Below are positions 36,038 through 45,021 of a stretch of 64,000 nucleotides of DNA, in pieces. Position numbers and translations under genes: made by a program. How positions within the stretch are numbered: position 1 is the stretch's first letter; every line of letters starts with the position of its first letter. The notes below the pieces were generated by a model, which saw only the letters and a program-made list of their open reading frames with translations, had not been told where the DNA came from and did no database searches. The DNA comes from Myroides odoratimimus. Its GTDB lineage: Bacteria; Bacteroidota; Bacteroidia; Flavobacteriales; Flavobacteriaceae. The stretch lies in contig NZ_JACAKB010000001.1 of NCBI RefSeq assembly GCF_030326305.1, positions 219,027 to 283,026 of the forward strand, written 5' to 3'.

Positions 36038-37447
36038 ATGTCGTCACATTACGAAGCACCCATTAGAAAACCTTTAGTTATTGGTGAGAAATCATATCAC
36101 GATATAACTGTGGATGTGGCTAGACCTGTAGAAGGGAGAGCGAATAAACTATGGTGGAGAGTTTTTACTTTAGCTTTATTAGCGTTTCTATGGGGAGTAG
36201 GTTGTATGGCTTACACTGTAGGTACAGGTATAGGAACTTGGGGATTAAATAAAACCATTGGATGGGCTTGGGATATTACCAATTTCGTTTGGTGGGTAGG
36301 TATCGGTCACGCTGGTACGTTAATTTCTGCAGTATTATTATTATTTAGACAAAAATGGAGAATGGCGATTAACCGTTCTGCTGAGGCAATGACAATTTTC
36401 TCAGTAGTTCAGGCTGGTTTATTCCCTATCATTCACATGGGACGTCCATGGTTAGCATACTGGGTATTGCCTATTCCTAACCAATTCGGATCGTTATGGG
36501 TTAACTTTAACTCTCCATTATTATGGGACGTATTCGCGATTTCTACGTATTTATCAGTATCATTAGTTTTCTGGTGGACTGGTTTATTACCTGACTTCGC
36601 TATGTTACGTGATAGAGCTATTACGCCATTTACAAAAAGAATATATTCAATCTTATCATTTGGTTGGTCAGGTCGTGCAAAAGACTGGCAACGTTTTGAG
36701 GAAGTTTCATTAGTATTAGCTGGTTTAGCTACTCCTCTTGTACTTTCTGTACACACGATTGTATCTTTTGACTTTGCTACTTCAGTTATTCCTGGATGGC
36801 ACACTACAATCTTACCTCCATATTTCGTAGCAGGAGCTATCTTCTCTGGATTCGCAATGGTAAATACCCTGCTTATCATCATGAGAAAAGTTTCTAACTT
36901 AGAAGATTATATTACAGTACAACATATTGAATTAATGAACATTATTGTAATGATCACTGGTTCTATCGTTGGGGTAGCATATATTACTGAGTTATGGGTT
37001 GCTTGGTATTCAGGAGTAGAGTATGAACAATACGCATTCTTAAACCGTGCAACAGGACCTTACTGGTGGTCTTACTGGTTAATGATGACTTGTAACGTAA
37101 TTTCTCCACAGGTAATGTGGTTCAAGAAAATTAGAACTAATATCTTAGCATCGTTTGTTATCTCTTTAGTAGTAAACGTGGGGATGTGGTTTGAGCGTTT
37201 CGTAATTATCGTTACATCATTACACAGAGATTATTTACCATCTTCATGGACAATGTTCCAACCTACATTCGTAGATGCTGGTATTTACATCGGTACAATA
37301 GGTTTCTTCTTTGTATTATTCTTATTATATTCAAGAAGTTTCCCTGTAATTGCACAAGCAGAGGTAAAAACAATCTTGAAATCTTCAGGAGAGTTTTACA
37401 AAAAAGAAAGAGACAGCAAAGAGAATCATCAATCTTTAAATCATTAA
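36038..37447 (+). CDS. actC: Alternative complex III subunit C (NrfD-like quinol-binding membrane subunit)
   Basis: 469-aa polytopic membrane protein of the NrfD/PsrC family with about ten hydrophobic helices. Conserved parts include WWVGIGHAGTLISAVLLLFRQKWR and HMGRPWLAYWVLPIPN (given here in part), which belong to the quinol site. It is the main quinol-oxidising membrane subunit. It starts 38 nt after actB and ends 6 nt before actD. Confidence 0.93.
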   Translation: MSSHYEAPIRKPLVIGEKSYHDITVDVARPVEGRANKLWWRVFTLALLAFLWGVGCMAYTVGTGIGTWGLNKTIGWAWDITNFVWWVGIGHAGTLISAVLLLFRQKWRMAINRSAEAMTIFSVVQAGLFPIIHMGRPWLAYWVLPIPNQFGSLWVNFNSPLLWDVFAISTYLSVSLVFWWTGLLPDFAMLRDRAITPFTKRIYSILSFGWSGRAKDWQRFEEVSLVLAGLATPLVLSVHTIVSFDFATSVIPGWHTTILPPYFVAGAIFSGFAMVNTLLIIMRKVSNLEDYITVQHIELMNIIVMITGSIVGVAYITELWVAWYSGVEYEQYAFLNRATGPYWWSYWLMMTCNVISPQVMWFKKIRTNILASFVISLVVNVGMWFERFVIIVTSLHRDYLPSSWTMFQPTFVDAGIYIGTIGFFFVLFLLYSRSFPVIAQAEVKTILKSSGEFYKKERDSKENHQSLNH

Positions 37448-37453
37448 TATATT

Positions 37454-37981
37454 ATGAGTAATAAAGTAATTCACGCACTATACAACGATGATGATGTGTT
37501 GTTACATGCTGTAAAAGAAACACGAGATGCTCATCATCATATTGAAGAAATCTATACACCATTCCCAGTACACGGTCTAGACAAGGCTATGGGATTAAAA
37601 CCTACAAGATTAGCTATTTGTGCTTTCTTATATGGTTTGGTAGGACTTTCTTTCGGTACATTCATGATGTATTATATTATGATTGTAGATTGGCCACAAG
37701 ATATTGGAGGTAAACCAAGTTTTAGCTTCATTCAGAATATGCCATCATTCGTTCCAATTATGTTTGAGATGACTGTATTATTTGCAGCTCACTTAATGGT
37801 TCTTACTTTCTTTATGAGAAGTAAATTATGGCCTTTCAAGAAAGCTGAAAATCCTGATGTAAGAACTACAGATGATCACTTCTTAATGGAAGTAGCTTTG
37901 AAAACTGATGAAGCAGCAGCGATTGAGTTCTTCAAACAAACGGGAGCAGTTGAAGTTAAAGTAATTGAAAAGCAATTGTAG
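37454..37981 (+). CDS. actD: Alternative complex III subunit D (DUF3341)
   Basis: 175 aa with two central membrane helices (LAICAFLYGLVGLSFGTFMM and PIMFEMTVLFAAHLMVLTFF) and soluble ends. This is the DUF3341/ActD type. It has no cofactor motif and a structural role in the complex. The N-terminal soluble part has a His-rich DAHHHIEEIY. The end of the gene overlaps a TTG-started extension of the next frame, but actE is better begun at the ATG 2 nt after the actD stop. Confidence 0.9.
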   Translation: MSNKVIHALYNDDDVLLHAVKETRDAHHHIEEIYTPFPVHGLDKAMGLKPTRLAICAFLYGLVGLSFGTFMMYYIMIVDWPQDIGGKPSFSFIQNMPSFVPIMFEMTVLFAAHLMVLTFFMRSKLWPFKKAENPDVRTTDDHFLMEVALKTDEAAAIEFFKQTGAVEVKVIEKQL

Positions 37982-37982
37982 A

Positions 37983-38531
37983 ATGAAAACGATATATAAA
38001 ATAGTAGCTTTAGTAGGGGTATCAGTTTTGACTACTTCTTGTTTTAATAAAGAACGTGCAAACTATCAATTTATGCCAAATATGTACGAGTCAGCTGCAT
38101 ATGAGACATATTCTGAAGTTCCTACTACAGTTTTTAAAAATGGTAAAGAAGGTCAGTTACCTGCTGAAGGATCTATACCACGCGGATTTTCACCTGAGGA
38201 GTATGAGAATACTCCAGAAGGTTTAGCAATGGCTAGATTAAATCAAAAATCACCATTATCTGCAGAGGAGAAAGATTTAGAAAAAGGTAAAGAGTTATAT
38301 ACAATTTACTGCTCAGTTTGTCACGGAGGAGCTGGGGATGGAAAAGGTAATTTAGTGAAAAAAGAAAAATTCTTAGGGGTTCCTAACTATAAAGATAGAG
38401 AGCTAACTGAAGGAGGAATATACCACGTAATTACTTATGGTTTGAATTCAATGGGATCTCATGCTAACCAATTAACTCAACATGAACGTTGGTTAGTTAC
38501 AGATTACGTATTAAAATTGAAATCAGAATAA
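37983..38531 (+). CDS. actE: Alternative complex III subunit E: monoheme cytochrome c lipoprotein
   Basis: 182 aa. The start is ATG 37983; a TTG 18 bases upstream would lie inside actD and prefix the signal. The signal ends in the lipobox LTTSC, so the protein is lipid-anchored on the periplasmic side. One heme motif CSVCH is found in YTIYCSVCHGGAGDGKG, and an axial Met is likely in NSMGSHANQL. It passes electrons from the complex to the caa3 oxidase encoded downstream or to a soluble carrier. The start lies 1 nt after the actD stop. Confidence 0.93.
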   Translation: MKTIYKIVALVGVSVLTTSCFNKERANYQFMPNMYESAAYETYSEVPTTVFKNGKEGQLPAEGSIPRGFSPEEYENTPEGLAMARLNQKSPLSAEEKDLEKGKELYTIYCSVCHGGAGDGKGNLVKKEKFLGVPNYKDRELTEGGIYHVITYGLNSMGSHANQLTQHERWLVTDYVLKLKSE

Positions 38532-38562
38532 TAAATTGTAAAACTTATTTGAAAGTTTAGAT

Positions 38563-39876
38563 ATGTACACATTTTCAAAAAATTTGAAGACTTTTGCAAT
38601 CGTCCTTATGGTTCTAGGACTTGTAGGGATTGCATATGGTTTCTTCAGTGCCCCTAAGACAACTGCTGAAGTAGAGCAGATCTTAACTGAGCAAGCTCAT
38701 CATGATGGTGGTGAGCATCATGTATCTGCTGCAGACCATTCTGTGTCTGACGCTGATCATGCTGAACATCAAAAACATTTAGAACATGTTCTTGGTCAAA
38801 TGCAAAATAAACCTTGGACTGCGTTATATGTAGCTTGTATTTTCGTTATGCTAGTAGCAGTTGGTATTCTAACTTTTTATGCTATTAACAATGCTGCTAG
38901 TGCTGGATGGTCTCCAGTATTATTCAGAGTAATGGAGGGATTATCAGCTTATGTATTGCCAGGATCAGTTATATTCTTTGTGATTTTATTAATTTCTGTA
39001 TTGGGAGGAAACCATTTATTTATTTGGGCTGACCAAGCAGTAGTTGATGCAGATCCAATTATTCAAGGGAAAGCTGGATACTTAAATGTACCTTTCTTCT
39101 TAATTAGAACAGTTATCTATTTAGCTGGATGGAACTTTTATAGAATTTATGCTCGTAAACAATCTTTAGCTTTAGATGATAGTGGTGATCAAACTTACTA
39201 CAAAAAGATATTTAAAGCTTCAGCTGCTTTCTTAGTATTCTTTATCGTTACTGAGTCTATGGCATCTTGGGATTGGATTATGTCGATTGATACTCACTGG
39301 TATAGTACATTATTCGGATGGTATGTATTCGCTAGTTTCTTTGTAACAGCTATTACAACTATCGCTTTTGTTACTCTTTATTTAAAGAACAAAGGATACT
39401 TAGAATATGTTAATACTAGTCATATTCACGATTTAGCTAAATTTATGTTTGGATTAAGTATATTCTGGACTTATCTTTGGTTCTCTCAATTCATGTTACA
39501 GTGGTATTCTAATATTCCAGAGGAGGTTACTTACTTTATCTTTAGAATTCAAGAATATAACTTACCATTCTTCGGAATGTTAGTATTGAATTTCTTATTG
39601 CCATTATTATTATTAATCAATACAGATTTCAAACGTTTAACTTGGATTGTTGTAATGGCAGGATCTTGTATCATCGTAGGTCACTATATTGACTTCTTTA
39701 TGATGATCTCTCCTGGTACAGTTGGAGGTTCTTGGTTTATTGGTGTTTCTGAGATAGCTTCACTTATTTTCTTCATTGGATTATTTATCTATGTTGGATT
39801 TAGTGCAATTGCTAAAGCGCCATTATTAGCTAAGAATAACCCATTGATTGAAGAGAGTAAACATTTTCACTATTAA
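38563..39876 (+). CDS. actF: Alternative complex III subunit F (quinol-binding subunit 2)
   Basis: 437-aa polytopic membrane protein, smaller relative of ActC, with about ten helices. After the first helix (residues 10-29) there is a His-rich soluble stretch with nine His between residues 46 and 75 (H46, H47, H52, H53, H59, H66, H69, H72, H75). Family features include TESMASWDWIMSIDTHWYS and WSQFMLQWYSNIPEE-like segments (here WFSQFMLQWYSN). The role is structural and possibly in proton translocation. It lies 31 nt after actE and 17 nt before coxB. Confidence 0.9.
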   Translation: MYTFSKNLKTFAIVLMVLGLVGIAYGFFSAPKTTAEVEQILTEQAHHDGGEHHVSAADHSVSDADHAEHQKHLEHVLGQMQNKPWTALYVACIFVMLVAVGILTFYAINNAASAGWSPVLFRVMEGLSAYVLPGSVIFFVILLISVLGGNHLFIWADQAVVDADPIIQGKAGYLNVPFFLIRTVIYLAGWNFYRIYARKQSLALDDSGDQTYYKKIFKASAAFLVFFIVTESMASWDWIMSIDTHWYSTLFGWYVFASFFVTAITTIAFVTLYLKNKGYLEYVNTSHIHDLAKFMFGLSIFWTYLWFSQFMLQWYSNIPEEVTYFIFRIQEYNLPFFGMLVLNFLLPLLLLINTDFKRLTWIVVMAGSCIIVGHYIDFFMMISPGTVGGSWFIGVSEIASLIFFIGLFIYVGFSAIAKAPLLAKNNPLIEESKHFHY

Positions 39877-39893
39877 TATTTAAAAATAAACAA

Positions 39894-41060
39894 ATGACAA
39901 GTTTATTAATATTAGCTGCGGTTGTATTGTTAGGAGTTGCTGTATGGCAACTGACGAAAATATTTGATTTGACTCAAGTAGGTTCTCACCCTGATGATAT
40001 TTCTACAGAGATCGCTAATGAGAAGGATAATAACATCAATGGTTATTTGACTTTCGCTTTCTTAGGATTCATCTATATCTTCACTATCTTCTGTTTAGTA
40101 GAGTATGGAAGTTTTCCTTTGATGGATAACCCTGCGTCAGAGCATGGAAAAGAGGTTGACAATTTAATGTGGATCTCAATGGGATTAATTGGAGTTGTTC
40201 AAATTTTTACTCAGTTCTTATTACACTACTTTGCATTCAAAGGACGTGGAATAAACGGTAGAAAAGCTCGTTTCTATTCAGATAATGATAAATTAGAAGC
40301 TCTTTGGACAATTATCCCTGTAATTACATTATCAGGTTTAATTCTTTATGGATTATTTGCTTGGAATGATATTATGTTTGTAGATGAAGAAGAAGACGTT
40401 CTTATTGTTGAAGTATATGCTAAACAATTCGGATGGGATGTTCGTTACTCTGGAACAGATAACACTTTAGGTAAAGCTAACGTTCGTTTTATTGAAGGTA
40501 TCAACTTAGTAGGGGTAGACATGTCTGACCCGAATGCTGCTGATGATAAAATGGCAAAAGAATTACACTTGCCAAAAGGTAAAAAAGTAGTATTGAAGTT
40601 CCGTTCGCAAGACGTACTTCACTCAGCTTACTTACCTCACTTTAGAGCACAAATGAACTGTGTTCCTGGTATGGTTACTCAGTTTGCTTTCGTTCCTACT
40701 GTTACTACAGCAGAAATGAGAGAACGTGAGGCGATTGTGAAAAAAGTTAGTAATATTAACGATATTAGAGCTGAAAGAAGCCAAGAGTTAATCGCTAAAG
40801 GAGAAGAGGCATTAGAACCTTATTCATTTGATTATTTAATTTTATGTAATAAGATTTGTGGAGCTTCTCACTACAATATGCAAATGAAAGTTGTTGTAGA
40901 GACTCCTGAAGAATTCGAATCTTGGTTGAAAGAACTACCTACATTGAAAGAGCAAGTTGCTGCTGAAAAAGCTAGTAACGCACCTGCTCCAGCAGTAGAG
41001 GAAGTTCCTGCAGCAGTTGAAGAAGTTGAAACTGAAGCTATCGCTCAAGTAGGAAAATAA
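39894..41060 (+). CDS. coxB: Cytochrome c oxidase subunit II (CuA)
   Basis: 388 aa. Three N-terminal hydrophobic helices come first (one more than the usual two), then the periplasmic cupredoxin domain. The CuA centre is complete: first His in SQDVLHSAYLP, then Cys318, Cys322, His326 and Met329 in CNKICGASHYNM. It accepts electrons from cytochrome c or ActE and passes them to heme a in subunit I. An Ala/Glu/Val-rich tail follows from about residue 365. It lies between actF and coxA, so oxidase and alternative complex III are co-expressed. Confidence 0.95.
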   Translation: MTSLLILAAVVLLGVAVWQLTKIFDLTQVGSHPDDISTEIANEKDNNINGYLTFAFLGFIYIFTIFCLVEYGSFPLMDNPASEHGKEVDNLMWISMGLIGVVQIFTQFLLHYFAFKGRGINGRKARFYSDNDKLEALWTIIPVITLSGLILYGLFAWNDIMFVDEEEDVLIVEVYAKQFGWDVRYSGTDNTLGKANVRFIEGINLVGVDMSDPNAADDKMAKELHLPKGKKVVLKFRSQDVLHSAYLPHFRAQMNCVPGMVTQFAFVPTVTTAEMREREAIVKKVSNINDIRAERSQELIAKGEEALEPYSFDYLILCNKICGASHYNMQMKVVVETPEEFESWLKELPTLKEQVAAEKASNAPAPAVEEVPAAVEEVETEAIAQVGK

Positions 41061-41089
41061 AACTCACATATTAAAATCAATCTATAACT

Positions 41090-42892
41090 ATGTCAGTAGA
41101 AGGACACGAAAACAATCACGATCACTCACATGATCATGATCATCACGATAAAGGGAACTTCTTTACTAAATATGTGTTTAGTTTAGACCACAAGATGATT
41201 GCTAAGCAATACCTGATTACAGGTATTATTATGGGAATCATCGGGATTGGAATGTCTCTGTTATTTAGAATGCAAATTGCTTGGCCAGAAGAATCTTTTA
41301 CAGTATTCAAATGGTTCTTAGGTGATAAAATGGCTCCTGATGGAGTTATGAAAAATGATGCTTATCTTGCCCTAGTAACGATGCACGGTACCATAATGGT
41401 ATTCTTCGTTTTAACTGCTGGATTAAGTGGTACGTTCTCGAACTTACTTATTCCATTGCAGATTGGAGCACGTGATATGGCTTCAGGATTCTTAAATATG
41501 CTATCTTATTGGTTATTCTTTATTTCTGCAGTATTAATGATTATTTCATTATTCGTAGAAGGTGGACCAGCATCTTCTGGATGGACAGTATATCCTCCGT
41601 TGAGTGCATTACCACAAGCTATACCTGGTTCAGGAATGGGAATGACATTATGGTTAGTATCTATGGCAATCTTTATCGCATCTTCTTTAATGGGATCGTT
41701 AAACTATGTTGCTACAGTAATTAACTTAAGAACTAAAGGAATGTCTATGACAAGATTACCATTAACAGTGTGGGCTTTATTTACTACAGCTATTATTGGT
41801 ATCGTATCATTCCCAGTTTTATTATCTGCAGCTTTATTATTGTTATTCGATAGAAGTTTTGGAACATCATTCTTCTTATCAGATATTTATTTAGCTGGAG
41901 AAGTATTACATTACCAAGGAGGTTCTCCTGTATTATATGAGCACTTATTCTGGTTCTTAGGTCACCCTGAGGTATATATCGTAATTTTACCAGCGATGGG
42001 TATTACGTCAGAAATTATTGCTTGTAACGCTCGTAAGCCAATTTTTGGTTACCGTGCGATGATTGCTTCTATTTTAGGTATTGCTTTCTTATCAACAATT
42101 GTATGGGGACACCACATGTTCGTATCTGGTATGAACCCATTCTTAGGATCTGTATTTACATTTACTACGTTATTGATTGCAATTCCTTCAGCAGTAAAAG
42201 CATTCAACTATATCACTACAATTTGGAGTGGTAATATCCAAATGAACCCTGCAATGTTATTCTGTATTGGATTCGTATCTACGTTTATTACAGGAGGTTT
42301 AACAGGGATTATTTTAGGAGATTCAACATTAGATATCAACGTTCACGATACATATTTCGTTATTGCTCACTTCCACTTAGTAATGGGTATTTCTGCTCTT
42401 TATGGAATGTTTGCTGGTATCTACCACTGGTTCCCTAAAATGTTTGGACGTATGATGAATAAAAACTTAGGTTATATCCACTTCTGGGTAACTGCAGTTT
42501 GTGCTTACGGAGTATTCTTCCCAATGCACTTCATCGGATTAGCTGGTTTACCACGTCGTTATTATTCAAATACTGCATTCCCATTATTTGATGAGTTCTA
42601 CGATGTAAACGTGTTAATTACAGTATTCGCTTTAGTTGGATCTGCTTTCCAATTAGTGTTCTTATGGAACTTCTTCTATAGTATTTTCTATGGTAAGAAA
42701 GCTACTCAGAACCCATGGAGAAGTAACTCTCTTGAGTGGACTACACCAGTTGAACATATTCATGGTAACTGGCCTGGAGAATTACCAGTTGTTTACAGAT
42801 GGCCTTATGACTATAGTAAACCTGGATTACCAGAAGATTACGCTCCTCAAAACATGCCATTCGTTGCAGGTGAAGAGGAATTACATCACTAA
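41090..42892 (+). CDS. coxA: Cytochrome c oxidase subunit I (heme-copper)
   Basis: 600 aa with twelve or more membrane helices. Catalytic residues are visible: the heme a ligand in MHGTIMVFF, the CuB His and crosslinked Tyr in FLGHPEVYI, GHHMFVSGMNP, and the heme ligands in VIAHFHLVMG. An unusually His-rich N-terminal tail contains eight His in the first 19 residues (H6, H10, H12, H14, H16, H18, H19 and others) before LDHKMIAKQY. The last gene of the act-cox operon, with a strong terminator 25 nt after the stop codon. Confidence 0.97.
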   Translation: MSVEGHENNHDHSHDHDHHDKGNFFTKYVFSLDHKMIAKQYLITGIIMGIIGIGMSLLFRMQIAWPEESFTVFKWFLGDKMAPDGVMKNDAYLALVTMHGTIMVFFVLTAGLSGTFSNLLIPLQIGARDMASGFLNMLSYWLFFISAVLMIISLFVEGGPASSGWTVYPPLSALPQAIPGSGMGMTLWLVSMAIFIASSLMGSLNYVATVINLRTKGMSMTRLPLTVWALFTTAIIGIVSFPVLLSAALLLLFDRSFGTSFFLSDIYLAGEVLHYQGGSPVLYEHLFWFLGHPEVYIVILPAMGITSEIIACNARKPIFGYRAMIASILGIAFLSTIVWGHHMFVSGMNPFLGSVFTFTTLLIAIPSAVKAFNYITTIWSGNIQMNPAMLFCIGFVSTFITGGLTGIILGDSTLDINVHDTYFVIAHFHLVMGISALYGMFAGIYHWFPKMFGRMMNKNLGYIHFWVTAVCAYGVFFPMHFIGLAGLPRRYYSNTAFPLFDEFYDVNVLITVFALVGSAFQLVFLWNFFYSIFYGKKATQNPWRSNSLEWTTPVEHIHGNWPGELPVVYRWPYDYSKPGLPEDYAPQNMPFVAGEEELHH

Positions 42893-42916
42893 GATTATAT
42901 TTCTTATAGATATTAA

Positions 42917-42944
42917 AAAGTCATCCGAAAGGATGACTTTTTTT
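42917..42944 (+). terminator. Terminator after the act-cox operon
   Basis: AAAGTCATCC pairs with GGATGACTTT around a GAAA tetraloop (42917-42940), followed by TTTTG. Confidence 0.9.
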
Positions 42945-42970
42945 GTTAGTGTAGACTCTGATATTTCAAT

Positions 42971-42978
42971 TATATTTG
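42971..42978 (+). promoter_or_regulatory. ruvB -7 promoter box close to the start codon
   Basis: TATATTTG fits TAnnTTTG and ends only 4 bases before the ruvB ATG. The transcript would start at or within a few bases of the ATG, giving a leaderless or almost leaderless message. Confidence 0.5.
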
Positions 42979-42982
42979 TACT

Positions 42983-44011
42983 ATGAATGAGAATTTAAAC
43001 CCAACTAATAAGCACTTTTCTTCTGATGAATTAGATGTTGAGAAGAAGTTGCGCCCGCTGTCATTTGATGATTTTGCTGGGCAAGATCAGGTATTAGAGA
43101 ATTTAAGGATTTTCGTTGAAGCTGCTAATCAAAGGGGAGAAGCTTTAGATCACACTTTGTTTCATGGACCTCCAGGACTTGGTAAGACTACATTAGCTAA
43201 TATTTTGGCTAATGAACTTGATGTGGGAATTAAGATTACTTCTGGACCAGTTTTAGATAAACCTGGTGATTTAGCAGGGTTATTAACTAATCTTGAAGAA
43301 CGAGATGTTTTATTCATTGATGAGATTCATCGTTTAAGTCCTATTGTAGAAGAGTATTTGTATTCTGCCATGGAAGACTTTAAGATCGATATTATGATAG
43401 AGTCTGGTCCGAATGCACGTACAGTTCAGATTCATTTAAATCCTTTTACATTAGTAGGTGCGACTACTCGTTCTGGACTGTTAACGTCACCAATGAGAGC
43501 TCGTTTTGGTATTCAAAGTCGTCTTCAATATTACAATAAAGAATTATTAGCGACTATCATAGAACGTAGTGCTTCTATCTTGGGAGTCCATATTGACTTG
43601 GAAGCAGCTATAGAAATTGCTGGTAGAAGTAGAGGAACACCTCGTATTGCAAACGCATTGTTGAGACGTGTGCGAGATTTTGCTCAGATAAAGGGGAATG
43701 GTGATATTGATATCGAGATTTCAAAATATGCTTTAAATTCATTGAATGTAGATTCATTTGGATTAGATGAGATGGATAATAAGATATTGAGTACGATTAT
43801 TGATAAGTTTAAAGGTGGACCTGTAGGATTATCTACGTTAGCGACTGCTGTTTCTGAGAATGGTGAAACAATAGAGGAAGTTTATGAACCTTACTTAATT
43901 CAAGAAGGTTTTATTATACGTACTCCTAGAGGTCGTGAGGTGACTGATAAAGCTTATAAACACTTAGGTAGAGAAAGAATTCATCCACAAGGTGGACTTT
44001 TTGATATGTAG
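42983..44011 (+). CDS. ruvB: Holliday junction branch migration helicase RuvB
   Basis: AAA+ motor that drives branch migration with RuvA. The motifs are Walker [10 protein letters not shown], Walker B FIDEIHRL, sensor GATTRSG and the arginine-finger region APMRARFG-like (here [12 protein letters not shown]). A winged-helix C-terminus ends in [14 protein letters not shown]. The length of 342 aa is normal. The ATG at 42983 is supported by the conserved opening NENLNPTNK. queG follows after 19 nt. Confidence 0.97.
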   Translation: MNENLNPTNKHFSSDELDVEKKLRPLSFDDFAGQDQVLENLRIFVEAANQRGEALDHTLFHGPPGLGKTTLANILANELDVGIKITSGPVLDKPGDLAGLLTNLEERDVLFIDEIHRLSPIVEEYLYSAMEDFKIDIMIESGPNARTVQIHLNPFTLVGATTRSGLLTSPMRARFGIQSRLQYYNKELLATIIERSASILGVHIDLEAAIEIAGRSRGTPRIANALLRRVRDFAQIKGNGDIDIEISKYALNSLNVDSFGLDEMDNKILSTIIDKFKGGPVGLSTLATAVSENGETIEEVYEPYLIQEGFIIRTPRGREVTDKAYKHLGRERIHPQGGLFDM

Positions 44012-44030
44012 AGATCATACAAGTGATTAG

Positions 44031-44957
44031 ATGATTGAAAATAAAAGTAAATATTCTACTATTATAAAAGCCGAGGCCAAACGCCTTGGCTTTTCGTCTT
44101 GTGGTATTTCTAAGGCAGATTTCTTAGAGAAGGAGGCACCTCGTTTAGAGCAGTGGTTAAATAAGCAGATGCATGGGCAGATGTCTTATATGGAAAATCA
44201 TTTTGATAAACGTTTAGATCCAAGATTACTTGTTGAAGGAGCAAAAAGTGTGGTATCATTAACTTTAAACTATTATCCAGAAGAGAGACAGATTAATGAC
44301 ACTTATAAAATATCAAAGTATGCTTATGGCGAGGATTATCACCACGTGATAAAAGATAAGTTAAAGGAGCTATTGTATTTTATAGAAAGTGAAATAGGTG
44401 CCGTTGATGGACGTGTGTTTGTTGATTCAGCTCCTGTGTTAGATAAAGCTTGGGCTGCTAAATCTGGATTGGGATGGGTAGGTAAGAACAACAATTTGAT
44501 TAATAGAAAAAGTGGTTCTTTCTTTTTTATTGCTGAATTAATAATTGATTTAGAGCTAGAGGAAGATGGGCCTACTACTGATCATTGCGGAACTTGTACT
44601 AAGTGTATAGATGCTTGTCCAACAGAGGCTATAGAGAGTCCTTATATCGTTAATGGGAGTAAATGTATTTCCTATCTAACTATAGAATTGAAAGATGATA
44701 TACCGAGTCAATTTAGCGGTAAATTAGATAATTGGATGTTTGGATGCGATGTTTGTCAAGATGTTTGTCCGTGGAATCGCTTTGCTTCACCACATAAAGA
44801 ACAAAGATTTATTCCTAATACTGCGTTAATTGAGTACTCAAAGCGTGAATGGAAAGAACTAACGAAGGAGACTTTTAATGAAATTTTTAAAAAATCTGCA
44901 ATTAAAAGAACGAAATACGAAGGCTTGTTGCGAAATATGCAATTTTTAAGGGAGTGA
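44031..44957 (+). CDS. queG: Epoxyqueuosine reductase
   Basis: Cobalamin- and Fe-S-dependent enzyme that reduces epoxyqueuosine to queuosine in the tRNA anticodon wobble position. Two 4Fe-4S motifs are present: [12 protein letters not shown] and [11 protein letters not shown]. Family segments include [14 protein letters not shown] and [13 protein letters not shown]. The length of 308 aa is normal for the short form without the C-terminal HEAT domain. It is probably co-transcribed with ruvB. Confidence 0.94.
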   Translation: MIENKSKYSTIIKAEAKRLGFSSCGISKADFLEKEAPRLEQWLNKQMHGQMSYMENHFDKRLDPRLLVEGAKSVVSLTLNYYPEERQINDTYKISKYAYGEDYHHVIKDKLKELLYFIESEIGAVDGRVFVDSAPVLDKAWAAKSGLGWVGKNNNLINRKSGSFFFIAELIIDLELEEDGPTTDHCGTCTKCIDACPTEAIESPYIVNGSKCISYLTIELKDDIPSQFSGKLDNWMFGCDVCQDVCPWNRFASPHKEQRFIPNTALIEYSKREWKELTKETFNEIFKKSAIKRTKYEGLLRNMQFLRE

Positions 44958-44990
44958 ATTTCGTAAATCCGAATTATATTACAAAAAGGT

Positions 44991-44998
44991 TATCTTTG
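44991..44998 (+). promoter_or_regulatory. maeB -7 promoter box
   Basis: TATCTTTG fits TAnnTTTG, 24 nt before the maeB ATG. Confidence 0.5.
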
Positions 44999-45021
44999 TT
45001 CATCACGTTAAATGTAAATAT

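Noticed and set aside
36433-36882. 149-codon minus-strand open frame inside actC
   Set aside because: Antisense to a conserved membrane subunit, with no upstream promoter or signal.
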